Source: Metallyticus violacea (lineage: Eukaryota > Arthropoda > Insecta > Mantodea > Metallyticidae). From it: 64,000 nucleotides of DNA. The stretch is from assembly GCA_030762175.1 (NCBI GenBank), contig CM060842.1, positions 67,581,001 to 67,645,000 on the forward strand, in the 5' to 3' direction. Under the pieces are notes generated by a model that searched no databases, had not been told where the DNA came from, and saw only the letters and a list, made by a program, of their open reading frames with translations. A program made the translations under genes and the position numbers. The first letter of the stretch is position 1. Each line of letters begins with the position of its first letter. Below are positions 55,701 through 62,984 of the stretch, piece after piece.

Positions 55701-58524
55701 TGGCTTCACTTTGCAAGTTCCAATTAACATTTTAATTTTAATGCTAATGCCTTTTAAAGTAGATGTTAATAATGCTTCAATATTACCTTTTTTTAATCTC
55801 TTCTGTGTTGAAATATTTAGAACACTCTTTATAGTTTCACTTACGTTAAATTTACTCAGGATATATTTTGTGAAACAATTGTCCACATCACCAGCTGTTA
55901 AATGACTGTTCGATCATTCATAGACGTTGAGTAGGTTGGTAGCCGGGTTGACTGGTGGTCTTGTGATAAACTTGAATAAAGTGCTGTCTGCTTCTGGTAT
56001 GTTGAAATTCATAAGGTTTTGCTCATGCTTTTTTTTTTTAAATATGTTTTTTTCCATATGTTTAATTCTTTTGGTAGTGGAAAGTTTTTAATAGCTTGAT
56101 GGTTTTTTCTATTTCATGGTTTTCATTCCAAAAATGTGCTTCCACAGCTGGTTTATCTATTTGTTTGTAAAGGATGTTTCTCCAATGTTCCTTCAACTTA
56201 ATGCTTATATTTCTCTTTGGTTTTCCTACGTAAACAATTGTTCCATGAAATATGTCCTGAGTAAATCTCATGTAAGTGAAACCATAAAGAGTATTCTAAA
56301 TAATTTGACTCAGAAGAAATTATTATGAGTGTTTCACTGTGTGCGATTCCAAATTGAATTAATATTGAAATCACATTTTTTTTGTTTCTTACAATCTGGA
56401 TATTTTGGTGGAAAATTTTGCATGAAATGTTTTTTCTTTGGAATTATTATAATTTAAATTAATAGAGTTACTTGCTTTACCTGGAGGATTACTAATCTTA
56501 AATATTTAATAATGAAGAATCAGACTTGAAAAATTTGGGATCTGAACCATGGATTTGCAGCTTTCTGAGCTGATACTCTACCATGTTCTCCTCCAAACAA
56601 GGAACTAAGAATCTCTCTCATCTAATCCTATATACCCCGGAGACCTACTTAGGTTTCTCTACAGCATGAAAGATTAAGATATAACTCATAATGCTACAAG
56701 TACTTATGACCCAGGCTTTTAGTATAACCAAAAATATGGGCTAATTTATGTATTGATATATGGATTGGTTCAAATCCCGGCCATTATCTGAATTTTTCAG
56801 GTCTGATTTTTCATTTTCAACTTATATCCTACTTGTGGTAAAAGAACAATTTCTATATTTAAATGATTGCTTTATAGCTTCTGCACAAGTGATTAGTTTA
56901 TCAGTTTACTACAAACTATATTTATAATATCTTTCATAGCACTACTAAGTATTTGAGAATCCTTTCCTTTTAGGTGCAGACCATCCCTACCAAGGTATGA
57001 ATAGTCTAGTTTCTAGATTATGGTTTATAATTGCGATATATTCAAAGCTAATTGTATAATGCATGATCATAATACTAGACACAGAATTGGTTTATTTAAA
57101 CCAATATCTCATTAAAACTTTTCCAGAAAGTGTATTAATCTTCAGTGCAGATATATAATAGCCTTCCAGCTTATTTAAAATTGCAAAATGACTCACAGAG
57201 GGTACTGTCTTTAAAATCTGTATAAAGAGATTTCTAATCCTAATTCATATTATTATATTAAAGATTACTAGAGCTTTGCTAAATATAGGATCAACAGATC
57301 ATGCTATGTCTTGTAATATCATATAATGCAGTGTTTAACAGTAATTAATCTAAAAAAAGTGAAAGAAATAATAATAACCTGTAGCTTAATTTTAAGATTT
57401 TGTATCACAGCATGCCCAATTTCTGGTATCGTGTAGGTGAAAAAATTAAGAACATGCACAAACAATTATTGAACAATTGCTATACTTATCTGTGTCTAAA
57501 TCAAAATTATTTAAAAAATCCTGTTATTGCATAAATAGGCTAATATGAGCCAATGGCGTGTGAGAATGGTGTTGGAGACTCTGTGAAGCAAAAACAAAAT
57601 CTTTCCTTCTTTTACGCTTTATTTCTTTCTGGTTTGTATTTTTCTCTCTTCTTCTTTCTTAGTGGAGCAGTTGTATTGGACTTGCCATTTTTAATGGTAT
57701 GAAAGCATAAATTTGACTTTCAAATTGTATTGCTATAGCTCTAAAGCAGCATTTGTTATGATAAAACCAAGTATTTTGTTTACAAAATCAATGTTATTTT
57801 AAGAGTTATTAAATAAAAGTAATTTTATCTTTGTTGGAATTTTAATTCAAGCAGCAATGTTCCTAGATTACTACAGTCATCTTAAATGAAATGAGAAGCT
57901 AACAAAACAATTTAAATATAATTAAATAAAGGGAAAAAAGTTTGTAGTGGGATATTTCTTTTCCACACTAGGTCATGAGTTATTCTTCTTCCCAGTTCAA
58001 AAGTTTCATTTCAACATATAATTTTAATCTGTGTTAATCAAATCCAGTGTTACTGTAGAATGTAAATAAACAATTACCTTAAAATTGTGATCTTACATGG
58101 TTAGTTTTTAGGGTTGATGTGCAGTTAATAATTTGTTGATATTAAAATGCAAAAGTATGAATATAAGTAGCTTTACTTTTCAGTTCCGTGGAAACTGAAT
58201 AGTACAAATAATTTTACTTGCATTAGTTAGGAGCCTCTTTACGGTCGACTGCTATTATATGCTCTTAATAATATTCCTTTTTGTAATATGTTAGCACAGA
58301 GAAATAGCTGACCCCTTACCTCAACATTATCATCTCCCTGATAATACATAGTTCGCTGCGAGCGATACGTCCTGTAAATAAGACAGATATTACATATTCA
58401 TTAGCAGTATTTAATTTCTGTATTTTTTTAATTATAAATATTCTATAAGCAACGGGAGAATTAATAATTGAATTGCCTACTTGGTCTTTTTGAGGTTAAA
58501 GCACCGACCAAAACAAGCTCCCAT
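40735..58524 (-). CDS. AP1AR: AP1AR-like (gadkin/gamma1-BAR) adaptor, six coding exons
   Basis: Six exons (58,524-58,481; 58,371-58,320; 48,887-48,861; 48,037-47,940; 47,850-47,702; 41,030-40,735) join in frame: 666 nt, 221 residues plus TGA. All introns are GT-AG except intron 4, GC-AG. The start MGACFGRCF fits N-myristoylation at Gly2 and palmitoylation at Cys4/Cys8. RTMYYQGDDNVEFDFLVDN resembles the RTC…IEFENLVES region I recall in vertebrate AP1AR. SSLDLEWEHEG and DSLEWDPVE, 55 residues apart, match its two LEWE motifs in order and similar spacing. The end (AERQLEELDAETEQLLSEIE) is a short acidic helix. Vertebrate AP1AR binds AP-1 and kinesin on trans-Golgi and endosomal vesicles. The central coiled coil is absent, so this may be a shorter arthropod form or miss exons. 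It starts divergently from EEF1AKMT1. A possible poly-A signal ATTAAA is near 40,612-40,617. Confidence 0.65.
41031..41857. other. Intron 5, unassigned part
   Basis: Nothing coding on the gene's strand. A TA-rich tract lies at 41,686-41,714 and a CACTGTTACAAAAGTTCAC block of the palindrome family at about 41,770. Confidence 0.5.
41858..41937 (-). mobile_element. tRNA-like SINE head (SINE-C)
   Basis: Minus strand: TTCTCATGGCTAATTGG with TTTAAGGCA (A-box) and AGTTTAAATCCCT (B-box), 75 bp in all. No clear body can be followed, and only one copy is here. Confidence 0.5.
42269..42478. repeat. Palindromic Penelope terminal repeat (63.2-kb family)
   Basis: Arms 42,269-42,341 and 42,404-42,478 carry CACTTAAATTTCACTAG / CTAGTGAAGTTTGAGTG and TTATTTATGA / TCATAAATAA. 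The left arm has a degenerate hammerhead (GATGATG…CGAAATATGTTC on the minus strand). The same arm occurs at 14.93 and 63.19 kb. Confidence 0.75.
42830..42925 (+). repeat. Penelope terminal-repeat fragment, degenerate hammerhead
   Basis: GTGATGA, a weak hairpin, GAAACTAGTAC, then ACAAGTAAGTGGAGCAATAA and GTTCGACTCAATCA. The first core C is lost. Downstream blocks match 55.63 and 61.74 kb. Confidence 0.55.
43071..44271 (+). mobile_element. mariner-like element, inactive
   Basis: Terminal inverted repeats CAAGGG..GTCC.TAAGTTTCCAG.C start at about 43,071 and end at about 44,271, flanked by TA, the usual target duplication. Three open blocks make up the transposase: 43,405-43,668 (IAARLGLSKTTILRIIHEHL and KVRARWVPRLL), 43,666-43,875 (TIVTGDGTMVLYLDP, first Asp; ESVEWHKPGKAPP) and 43,894-44,154 (CDNAPVHTAL, second Asp; SPDLASSDYFLFSKLKRDLQ, third Asp). 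Spacing between the last two Asp is 34, so it is DD34D. Stops between blocks and a changed first motif (GDGT for GDET) inactivate it. It lies in intron 5 of the AP1AR-like gene, in the opposite orientation. Confidence 0.95.
44395..45110 (-). pseudogene. Penelope-like element with GIY-YIG endonuclease, minus copy
   Basis: Minus frames 45,169-44,885 and 44,837-44,520 give EKHKRRIQIQKFHLP, then NLEIRRKEHFRNIRSKQ-like text, DKSAVAAHFWTKNHEIKPE, LSTWKKIFILKKRKN and NFEFPPIHELSDFLL. The GIY part (near 44,900) is shifted out of frame. Terminal repeat and hammerhead-like motif lie at 44,395-44,523. Very similar to the 12.4-kb copy, so recently active as a family. Confidence 0.85.
44491..44523 (-). 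ncRNA. Hammerhead-like ribozyme motif
   Basis: CTGAAGA, hairpin GGGAG…CTCCT, GAAACGCATC. Stem III would have a C-A mismatch where the 12.9-kb copy has C-G and the 45.27-kb copy has T-A. Confidence 0.6.
45111..45360 (+). mobile_element. Penelope-like 3' end, inverted partner
   Basis: Plus-strand sequence from LKNRKNLMNSEFPPIDELSD to the stop, then the terminal repeat, repeats in inverse order what lies at 44,440-44,690. The two halves form one inverted structure of about 900 bp with unequal arms. Confidence 0.85.
45269..45301 (+). ncRNA. Hammerhead-like ribozyme motif
   Basis: CTGAAGA, hairpin GGGAGA…TCTCCC, GAAATGCATC. Stem III A-U and U-A with loop GC; the U-A pair replaces C-G of the 12.9-kb copy. 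Confidence 0.65.
45361..46120. other. Intron 5, unassigned
   Basis: Nothing recognisable. Confidence 0.5.
46125..46225 (+). ncRNA. Hammerhead-like motif in a solo terminal repeat
   Basis: CTGATGA at 46,135, hairpin TGGG…CCCA, GAAACATGTT at 46,159-46,168, then CTAATGTTATGTAAGTAAG and TGGAGTTTGTGTGAACATG. The core and GAAAC box are intact. No Penelope ORF is next to it, so it is a solo repeat. Confidence 0.6.
46662..46735. repeat. (AAT)n microsatellite
   Basis: About 24 uninterrupted AAT units, in intron 5. Confidence 0.95.
46824..46930 (-). mobile_element. 5'-truncated SINE-A with target-site duplication
   Basis: Only the last about 100 bp of SINE-A and its T-run (A-tail on the minus strand) are present. 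ATCTGGTATTAGAT is repeated on both sides (46,810-46,823 and 46,931-46,944), so it was inserted already truncated. The sequence is close to the 39.86-kb copy. Confidence 0.95.
47245..47412. repeat. Palindromic Penelope terminal repeat
   Basis: Arms about 47,291-47,335 and 47,356-47,405 (TTTATTAAATATGTTCAC, GCAACATTAGGACA and their inverses) enclose a short centre with TGAAACATGTCC. The TTGGAGTGGTAAT block precedes it at 47,265. Confidence 0.75.
47702..47850 (-). CDS. AP1AR-like gene, exon 5
   Basis: 149 bp, phase 2 in and 1 out, acceptor ggttttgcag. Encodes SVAVDVPLQPLDARSLLAAR through SSLDLEWEHEG. The donor GAAG|gtctgt is weak. Without splicing the frame would end six bases later in TCTGACTAA, giving a shorter 124-residue form, so an alternative end by read-through is possible. 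Confidence 0.75.
47940..48037 (-). CDS. AP1AR-like gene, exon 4 with GC donor
   Basis: 98 bp, phase 0 in and 2 out. Encodes PSQEVILELTDDTWQPRK and SENMESISPRAQPS. The acceptor is ctgtattaacag. The donor is AAG|gcaagt, the standard context of the minor GC-AG introns; no GT donor keeps the frame. Confidence 0.75.
48250..48425 (-). mobile_element. tRNA-derived SINE-D
   Basis: On the minus strand: CATGGTAGCTCAGTTGGTAG (A-box) and TGGTTCAAATCCC (B-box), the best tRNA-like head in the window, with AGTCTGATTCCTCATTTCC after it. Upstream of the head is a shared leader (CTTAGGGAGACCTCCGAG, ATATAAATCAG). A second copy is at 56.5 kb. It could be called a tRNA pseudogene, but the shared flanks in two places show an interspersed repeat. 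Confidence 0.8.
48737..48768 (-). other. Possible cryptic or frame-breaking exon
   Basis: A 32-bp block with a good acceptor (tgttttgctttcag) and donor (AAATG|gtaatt) lies between exons 3 and 4. Including it would give ASPEQSKASK and then a stop in exon 4, because exon 4 is open only in phase 0. It is either unused, a poison exon, or part of a form with another exon I cannot see. Confidence 0.4.
48861..48887 (-). CDS. AP1AR-like gene, exon 3 (27-bp microexon)
   Basis: Acceptor tatctttttacag and donor CAG|gtaaaa bound nine codons, FDFLVDNLQ, phase 0 on both sides. It follows a 9.4-kb intron full of transposable elements. Its reality rests on the sites and on the in-frame join. Confidence 0.6.
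48890..49990. other. Intron 2, unassigned part
   Basis: No exon or recognised repeat. Confidence 0.5.
49998..50287 (-). mobile_element. SINE-A copy, nearly full length
   Basis: Minus strand head GGTCCTGGTAGTGTAGTTGG and B-box GGGTTCAAACCCGGCC, full body and a T-rich end at 49,995. A TA/TG low-complexity tract (50,290-50,345) abuts the head. Confidence 0.9.
50346..52600. other. Intron 2, unassigned part
   Basis: No gene or recognised repeat. The 79-codon minus frame at 52,138-52,377 is hydrophobic by AT bias only. Confidence 0.5.
52601..52720. repeat. 28-bp perfect hairpin beside a Penelope repeat fragment
   Basis: TTAATGGATATCATTGTATG-ATTAGTTG at 52,601-52,628 is inverted without mismatch at 52,636-52,663 with a 7-base loop. 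ATGATTGGCTTCACTGTG follows, as at 55.69 and (inverted) 63.0 kb. Confidence 0.85.
52690..53700 (-). pseudogene. LINE reverse transcriptase, inverted segment
   Basis: The minus strand gives, in order: PIITEEIKTVIKNLR, SAGIDGY-like text at about 53,530, FPERLKQTKMKS, KGNKDEVENFGSISVI with LTFAKI, and then G-GSVLRALLFILHINDLVDN and FVVDDTS, the catalytic-box region (consensus FADDT). Stops and shifts are frequent, and a 100-bp tandem duplication interrupts it. It stops just after the active-site box, which is where the plus-strand piece at 54.4 kb begins. Confidence 0.8.
53110..53309. repeat. Tandem duplication, 100-bp unit, two copies
   Basis: GCAGAGTTAATT at 53,121 and 53,221, and ATCCAGGAAACTTATTACTC at 53,181 and 53,281, show an exact 100-bp period. 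The copies differ at roughly a dozen positions. Confidence 0.9.
53701..54385. other. LINE flank or decayed 5' part, unassigned
   Basis: It lies between the two LINE pieces. No clear motif, although it is probably partly LINE-derived. Confidence 0.4.
54386..55292 (+). pseudogene. LINE C-terminal segment and 3' end
   Basis: FLGIYIDKTL, YGIEIWGETNDLYLNRVLML and QKRSLRCIYNVTNPQSAKEI match the C-terminal part of the 3.6-5.3 kb LINE (HYGIEVWGAA, LQKKCIRLI). It ends in the same compound ATT/GTT tail at 55,262-55,292. Confidence 0.85.
54851..54916. repeat. Tandem duplication, 33-bp unit, two identical copies
   Basis: AATAAACTTCCCAATTTCAT-TAAATCTGCACAA occurs twice in a row without a difference, within the LINE piece. 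Confidence 0.95.
55293..55680 (+). pseudogene. Penelope-like C-terminal fragment with terminal repeat
   Basis: The plus frame 55,308-55,556 encodes IYHFWTENNDIVNKTKLLKS, PTELATWEKIYIYKYKDSLM and N-F-N, the end of a Penelope ORF of another subfamily. CTGATGA at 55,588, a weak AGAA/TTCT hairpin and GAAACCGATTC follow, then ACAAGTAAGTGAAGCATTAA. Confidence 0.8.
55690..56300 (-). pseudogene. Penelope-like element, minus copy
   Basis: Minus frame 56,271-56,062: GTIVYVGKPKRNISIKLKEH and AVEAHFWNENHEIEKTIKLL. YVGKPKRN is the YIG part of the endonuclease. The ORF end is at about 55,960-56,060. It faces the plus copy at 55.3 kb, sharing the CTTCACTTTGCAAG boundary. Confidence 0.8.
56515..56670 (-). 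mobile_element. SINE-D, second copy
   Basis: Minus strand: GAGAACATGGTAGAGTATCA, TGGTTCAGATCCC (B-box), AGTCTGATTCTTCATT, and the leader CTAAGTAGGTCTCCGGGG. The A-box is partly deleted relative to the 48.3-kb copy. Confidence 0.75.
56671..58319. other. Intron 2, unassigned part nearest exon 2
   Basis: No exon recognised; a purine-rich stretch at about 57,600-57,670 (minus) has no open frame long enough for the missing coiled coil. Confidence 0.5.
58320..58371 (-). CDS. AP1AR-like gene, exon 2
   Basis: 52 bp with excellent sites: acceptor ttatttacag and donor GAG|gtaagg. Phase 2 in, 0 out. Encodes K-TYRSQRTMYYQGDDNVE. Confidence 0.8.
58481..58524 (-). CDS. AP1AR-like gene, exon 1 (coding part)
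   Basis: ATG at 58,524, 14 codons and two bases, donor AA|gtaggc. Encodes MGACFGRCFNLKKT. The start is preferred because Gly2 and the flanking cysteines make a lipid anchor. An upstream minus-strand ATG at about 58,573 opens a different frame. Confidence 0.75.
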
Positions 58525-58944
58525 CGTAAGCCAGACCGATGGTCCAGCAGTGCTGTACAGAGCCCGGTGACACCATGGAAAATTCACTGATTTGGGAACT
58601 TATTAAAATTAAGCCGCACCCTTATCACGACATTAAATTAGTTACTGCCATCTTCCAATCTGCGATTGAAGAGCCGTCATATTGAATGTGGCGACTTGGA
58701 GTGCCACAGTTCCGGGTTGCTTTTGTTTATTTTGAAAATACCCGAAATACCTGATTGGACCGGAGGACTTGACATGTTAATACAATGCATTATACAGTGA
58801 AATGGACAATGATGGGGTATAACGGCGTTGAATAATTGTTTCTTTATTAGATGAATGTGATATAGCTTAAGTCGTTGAGCCGATTTTCCTTCTACGTACG
58901 CTATTACGAGATACATTGGAAGTTTCACCGAAAGTAGAAAGAGT
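58525..58944. promoter_or_regulatory. Shared divergent promoter region
   Basis: 420 bp separate the start codons of the AP1AR-like gene (minus) and EEF1AKMT1 (plus). The segment is less AT-rich than its surroundings, has several CG dinucleotides and no transposable element. I see no convincing TATA box. Transcription starts and 5' UTRs cannot be placed from sequence alone. Confidence 0.6.
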
Positions 58945-59112
58945 ATGTCAACTATAGACAGCGATGATGACGTACCGCAATTATCTGCTGCAGCCCTGAC
59001 AGCTTTAAAGGAATTTTACGCAGAACAAGCTAAACGTGATGAAAAGCTTCGAAAAGCGCTTCATAATGGTGCTGGGGAACATGCTGAAGAAGTACAGCTG
59101 GAGGAAAATTGG
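58945..59112 (+). CDS. EEF1AKMT1: EEF1AKMT1 (N6AMT2), first coding exon
   Basis: The exon encodes 56 residues: an acidic start MSTIDSDDD, the signature PQLSAAALTALKEFYAEQ, a charged linker and EENW. Human EEF1AKMT1 begins with an equivalent acidic stretch, PQLSxxALAALQEFYAEQ and EENW, after which its Rossmann-fold methyltransferase domain with a DPPY motif starts. The enzyme methylates a lysine of elongation factor eEF1A in the cytosol. The linker between EQ and EENW is longer here. The exon is taken to end after the TGG codon at 59,112, donor TGG|gttggt; GT at 59,117 (ttg|gtagct) is an alternative. Read-through would end after nine more codons. No exon with FWY or DPPY was found up to 64,000, so the rest lies to the right. 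Starts divergently from the AP1AR-like gene. Confidence 0.88.
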
Positions 59113-59236
59113 GTTGGTAGCTATGTAATGTTCATGTTTTGAGGATAACCTTTGAGTATGCGACCGCATCTTTATATCATAAACAACTACAATAACTGGA
59201 ACTTAAAACTTCCGCACACAAATGTCGTGAACTGAT

Positions 59237-59404
59237 GAAAAAATGTACATGTTAGTTGGAGTATTTTGATAGGGGAACAAATGCTGCATAGGTGTATTGT
59301 AAAGGGACCGTTGCAAATAAGAAAAAATGTACATGTTAGTTGGAGTATTTTGATAGGGGAACAAATCTGCATAGGTGTATTGTAAAGGGACCGTTGCAAA
59401 TAAG
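59237..59404. repeat. Tandem duplication, 84-bp unit, two copies
   Basis: Units 59,237-59,320 and 59,321-59,403 differ by a one-base deletion (AAATGCTGC against AAATCTGC). It lies in the first intron of EEF1AKMT1, 125 bp after the exon. Confidence 0.95.
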
Positions 59405-60540
59405 CAATTATAAGTACCTTGGGGGAGGGGGAAAAGTTGCCAACATGACCCCACAACAGATAGCGAAGATGATACCTTGTTACGATTTATACAGTGTATC
59501 ATGACAGCAAGGAGGTGAAAGTGGCCACTCCATTGCACTAATCCCATCAAAATCTACTCGCCTGAGGGGTGGTGGAATGGCAGAACCATATCCACAATAC
59601 TTGGGAAAGGAAATATTCCAGATATGTATTAACCGGCCATTAATAAAGTGCATGAAATTTAAAGGGTAAAAGATACAAAATGTAGGGGCAACAATAACTT
59701 GAGACATTGTTAAAAAATTGCAGAAAAGTTTTGAAAAAATGTATCAAGTACTGTGTTTGACTAACTGAACAGACAAATACCATTTTCTGTGACCATATAC
59801 ATCTAATGGCTGTAAAATTAATTGATTAATTCGGATTTGAAAAAGTTTTATATGGATATAGGGTTGGTTTTAAGAGCAATATGGTAAGTAGTAATCAAAT
59901 GAAACAAAGGTGCCAAGGTGTAAATCTAAGCTTGAAAAATGCAGCATAATTAATTAAAAATTGCTCTTTGTGCCTGTTGAATGATCAATCCTTGCATCTA
60001 GTACAACAGATGTAAGGTTTGATCATACACTTAATGGTTCTTATCTCATATTTGTTATTAATAATATAGTACTCTTTACTAGCGTAATATTTTTGATAAT
60101 TGTAAAGCCTATTCTAATGCAATTATTGTAAGTGCATTAAACTATGTTGGTCACACAATATTGTATTTCTGTAAGGTTATGTTGAAAACACTTTTTATTT
60201 ATAAATATATGATGTATACTTCCAGCTAGAACAGCACTAGCCCATTTAGGCTTACTTGTATTAATGTTTTTATTCCTGCAGAATTGATGATGGATGACTT
60301 CCACTGTAACAATAGTCCTTCTTGCTGAAACTGCTAATTTAAATTAATTGAAGTGCATTGTCTTGTTTGCATGGAATGTATTTAAATAAATAAAAGTAGA
60401 ACAGCCCTGTCATATCACCTATTGTGGTGGGATTCTGTGGGGATAGATGTGCTTGAATACAATAGCATGTTCATTTCTCTAAATTATCAGATGACCCAAG
60501 AAGAGTGCTGTTAAAGTTTTAATAAAATGGTTTTTTTTTT
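59405..60540. other. EEF1AKMT1 intron 1, unassigned
   Basis: No exon or known repeat recognised. Confidence 0.5.
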
Positions 60541-60832
60541 TTTTTGAGTAGTGTTTAACGCCCGTTTTTACTACTGAGGCACCACAGGCGGTGGACACTG
60601 ATGATACATGAGATGAAATGATATATTGGGAAAGGATTTTTTTTTTTTTTTTTAAGGAAGGAAGCGTTCCAGGCCTAAGTTTAGGTATCTCCCCGGCATT
60701 TGCCAGTTATGAAGACTGAGGAAAACCTGGAAAAAACCCCAGTCAGGGAGGACGGTCCTGGCGGGATTCGAACCGCAGACCTCCCGCTCACGAGTCCGTG
60801 CCTTAACGACCTCGGCCACCCGTGGCGGTAAT
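60541..60832 (-). mobile_element. SINE-B, well-preserved copy
   Basis: Minus strand head: CCACGGGTGGCCGAGGTCG with TTAAGGCACGGACTCG (A-box), GCGGTTCGAATCCCGCC (B-box), of Ser/Leu tRNA type with a long variable-arm region. Body: ACTGGGGTTTTTTCCAGG, TTTTCCTCAGTCTTCATAAC and ATGCCGGGGAGATACC. Two T runs at 60,531-60,545 and 60,639-60,652 may mark the A-rich tail and an internal A tract. An old copy is at 22.0 kb. Confidence 0.85.
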
Positions 60833-61700
60833 AAAATGGTGAGAAGGGTGGGCCAAAAGGTCTTGTAATAAAACGTATTGTAAAATACTGACTGAGGATA
60901 CAGTCATGGGAAGAAGGAAACATTCTCAAAGAATGCTTGGGGCACAAGAAAAAGGTAAATGGGAACATAGCTGGGTAGAGATTAGAGGAAATTGTAAGAG
61001 AAATTGGTTTCGGAGAAAGAGTTTACATTCACCAAATGGGCAAGGTGTGTGGAATAAAGTGAAAGCAAGGGTTGATGATACAGAGAAATAGGAAATATTT
61101 GGTAGCCTAAGAGATAAGAGTACTCCGATATATTATAGGAGTTTTAAGAAAGAGTGGGACAGGGATAAATATATTGAGGTTTATGACAAAATGGGAAGGG
61201 AGAGTATGCCATGGGCAAAAACAGGAACAATGATGTTAGGTGGAGTAAAAGTTGACAAAGAATTGTGCCCACTATATGGTAAGGTAGACAAGAACTGCAC
61301 TGTATATTAGAATGTATAGAAATTGAAGAATGGAGGGAGGAAATATGGATCAAGAATTGGGATAATTTGCAGGGATTAAAGATTTTTGGGATTAGCAGAA
61401 GGAATTTTTGAACCAGTTTGGAAATTATGCAGGGAAAATAAGAGAAAAGTGGTGGAGGAAAGTGATCAAGGCAAAAGAAGAAGGTAATAAAGGGGAGGTG
61501 ATTACCTTTAGGGAAGTATTTGTAAAGTTCACTTGATAATATGCATAGTTAGAGCAATGTAGGATCCATATACACAATAGACAGGGTGTTAGTTCCATAG
61601 GATCCTGAATTAACAAGCACTCAAGGATTAAGGAAATATTGTAAAACTAATTGTAAATGTATAGAAATAATAAGTATTCATTAAATAAAAATGGTGATTT
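60833..61700 (+). pseudogene. Non-LTR retrotransposon, C-terminal part
   Basis: Frame 60,906-61,091 and following frames give NKVKARVDDTEK, SLRDKSTPIYYRSFKKEWDR, DKYIEVYDKMGRESMPW and KELCPLYGKVDKN. The order is that of the minus copy at 33 kb (SLKLYSTLK, WGRERYIEICNKVGREGLEW, CEEPDSTWHC). It is another subfamily of the same kind, ending near 61,690-61,710 with an A run. Confidence 0.65.
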
Positions 61701-61724
61701 AAAAAAAAAATTAACTTTTTATAT

Positions 61725-61810
61725 CTGATAAAAAGTAAGTGGAGCAATAAGAAGAGTGTTTAAGTTGATGTAACCCAAATGTTTTTAATCATACAATTGG
61801 CTTCATGGTG
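61725..61810 (+). repeat. Penelope terminal-repeat fragment
   Basis: AAAAGTAAGTGGAGCAATAA followed by AATCATACAATTGGCTTCAT, as at 42.9 and 55.6 kb. Confidence 0.6.
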
Positions 61811-62376
61811 ATAGTTCGTTATATAGCTTTTAAATGATTAACTTTTTCTTGGTATTCATGAAATTAAACTTTAAACTGCACTGTATCTTTTATTTCAGTT
61901 GGTGGCTGTAATACCAGTAGAGATGAAATAAACGCCAAAGAAGATCTTAGTTTATCAGGTTTTAATTAATCTACTGAAGTTGCTCAAAATGCATTACAGA
62001 TATTAGAGATTCCCAGAAATAAGCCTAGTACCCTATAAAACAAATTTAAGATTATCCATTCTACCTCGATCTGAGCAGCTGTTTTAGATTGTACTTTCCA
62101 CTCCAAATCCACAGCATTAAATCCTACCATCCATTGTGACTTAAATGCAAAGGTCTACCTCATATTCTAATGGGCAGGATTCAGTACCTTGTTAGAGTTA
62201 CTTGAATGAGTATGTTTTGCTATGAGCATTTTGTTTCATTCATTCATAAACAAATTTTATTAGTGTTTCTGAAAGCTTTGACAGTTGCCACAAAAGTAAG
62301 GAAAGTGAAAAGTAATAAAAAGACTAAATTTAAAATTAATTTCATATTGGAACTAATACAGTGAAGCAATTAATTT
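61811..62376. other. Unassigned
   Basis: Nothing recognisable. Confidence 0.5.
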
Positions 62377-62572
62377 ATTCTTAATTAGCTAGTGAGTTGA
62401 TTTAATACCCTTATGCCCACCATTGAATTATATAGAACATGTTTCACAGGCTTTTGCCTGCACTCGGCTCACAGCTGATGATGTGGGTAAAAGCCTGTGA
62501 GGCATGTTCTGTACATTTCAATGATAGTGGAGCATAAGAGTATTAAATAGAATTACTAGCTAATTAAGAATA
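62377..62572. repeat. Palindromic element with CTGATGA centre
   Basis: Arms of about 80 bp (TTCTTAATTAGCTAGTGAG … AGAACATGTTTCACAGGC) are inverted at 62,488-62,572. The centre has CTGATGA at 62,475 and CAGGC-TTTT-GCCTG hairpins. GAAACATGTTC is kept only on the minus strand. Probably a diverged relative of the hammerhead palindromes. Confidence 0.8.
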
Positions 62573-62984
62573 AAATAAAAAGATTATTGCCACAGCATTT
62601 TTCTCATAATAGTATTTCCAGGACTGTCAGGGCTGGTATTCATATGATCAAATGAAACATTTCCTGGTTCTGAAATTTTAGCATTTAGTTCCAAATCAAA
62701 GTGTTTGCTGATAATTGTGTTCTGTTTTGCAGTACAGAGCAGAATAGTTTAGTTTAGTTCAGTTTAGTTCCTGGAGCGTTCAGTGAGTTCACGAAGCAGT
62801 CACAAGAGACCCACGAACATAGAATTTGTACTTACAACTACCATAGCAGCACATATTCTACATGCACAAAATACCATGTAATCTGAATAAATAGTTACAA
62901 TAAAAATGAAAAAGCAACACCTAAAATAACTCGGCCAAAACAACAAACACCAGGGAAGCAGAAACAGACATTTACTTAAATGTA

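Noticed and set aside
57600..57670. Missing coiled-coil exon of the AP1AR-like gene (Lys/Glu-rich on the minus strand)
   Set aside because: All three phases hit stops within about 20 codons and no acceptor/donor pair fits.
59187..59550. Repeated frame (YQNTPTNMYIFS twice) on the minus strand
   Set aside because: It comes from the 84-bp tandem duplication in intronic DNA and has no homologue that I know.
62600..62680. Possible second EEF1AKMT1 exon (QGWYSYDQMK resembling QFWYS)
   Set aside because: Only a few residues agree, there is no acceptor in the right phase and a stop follows at once.
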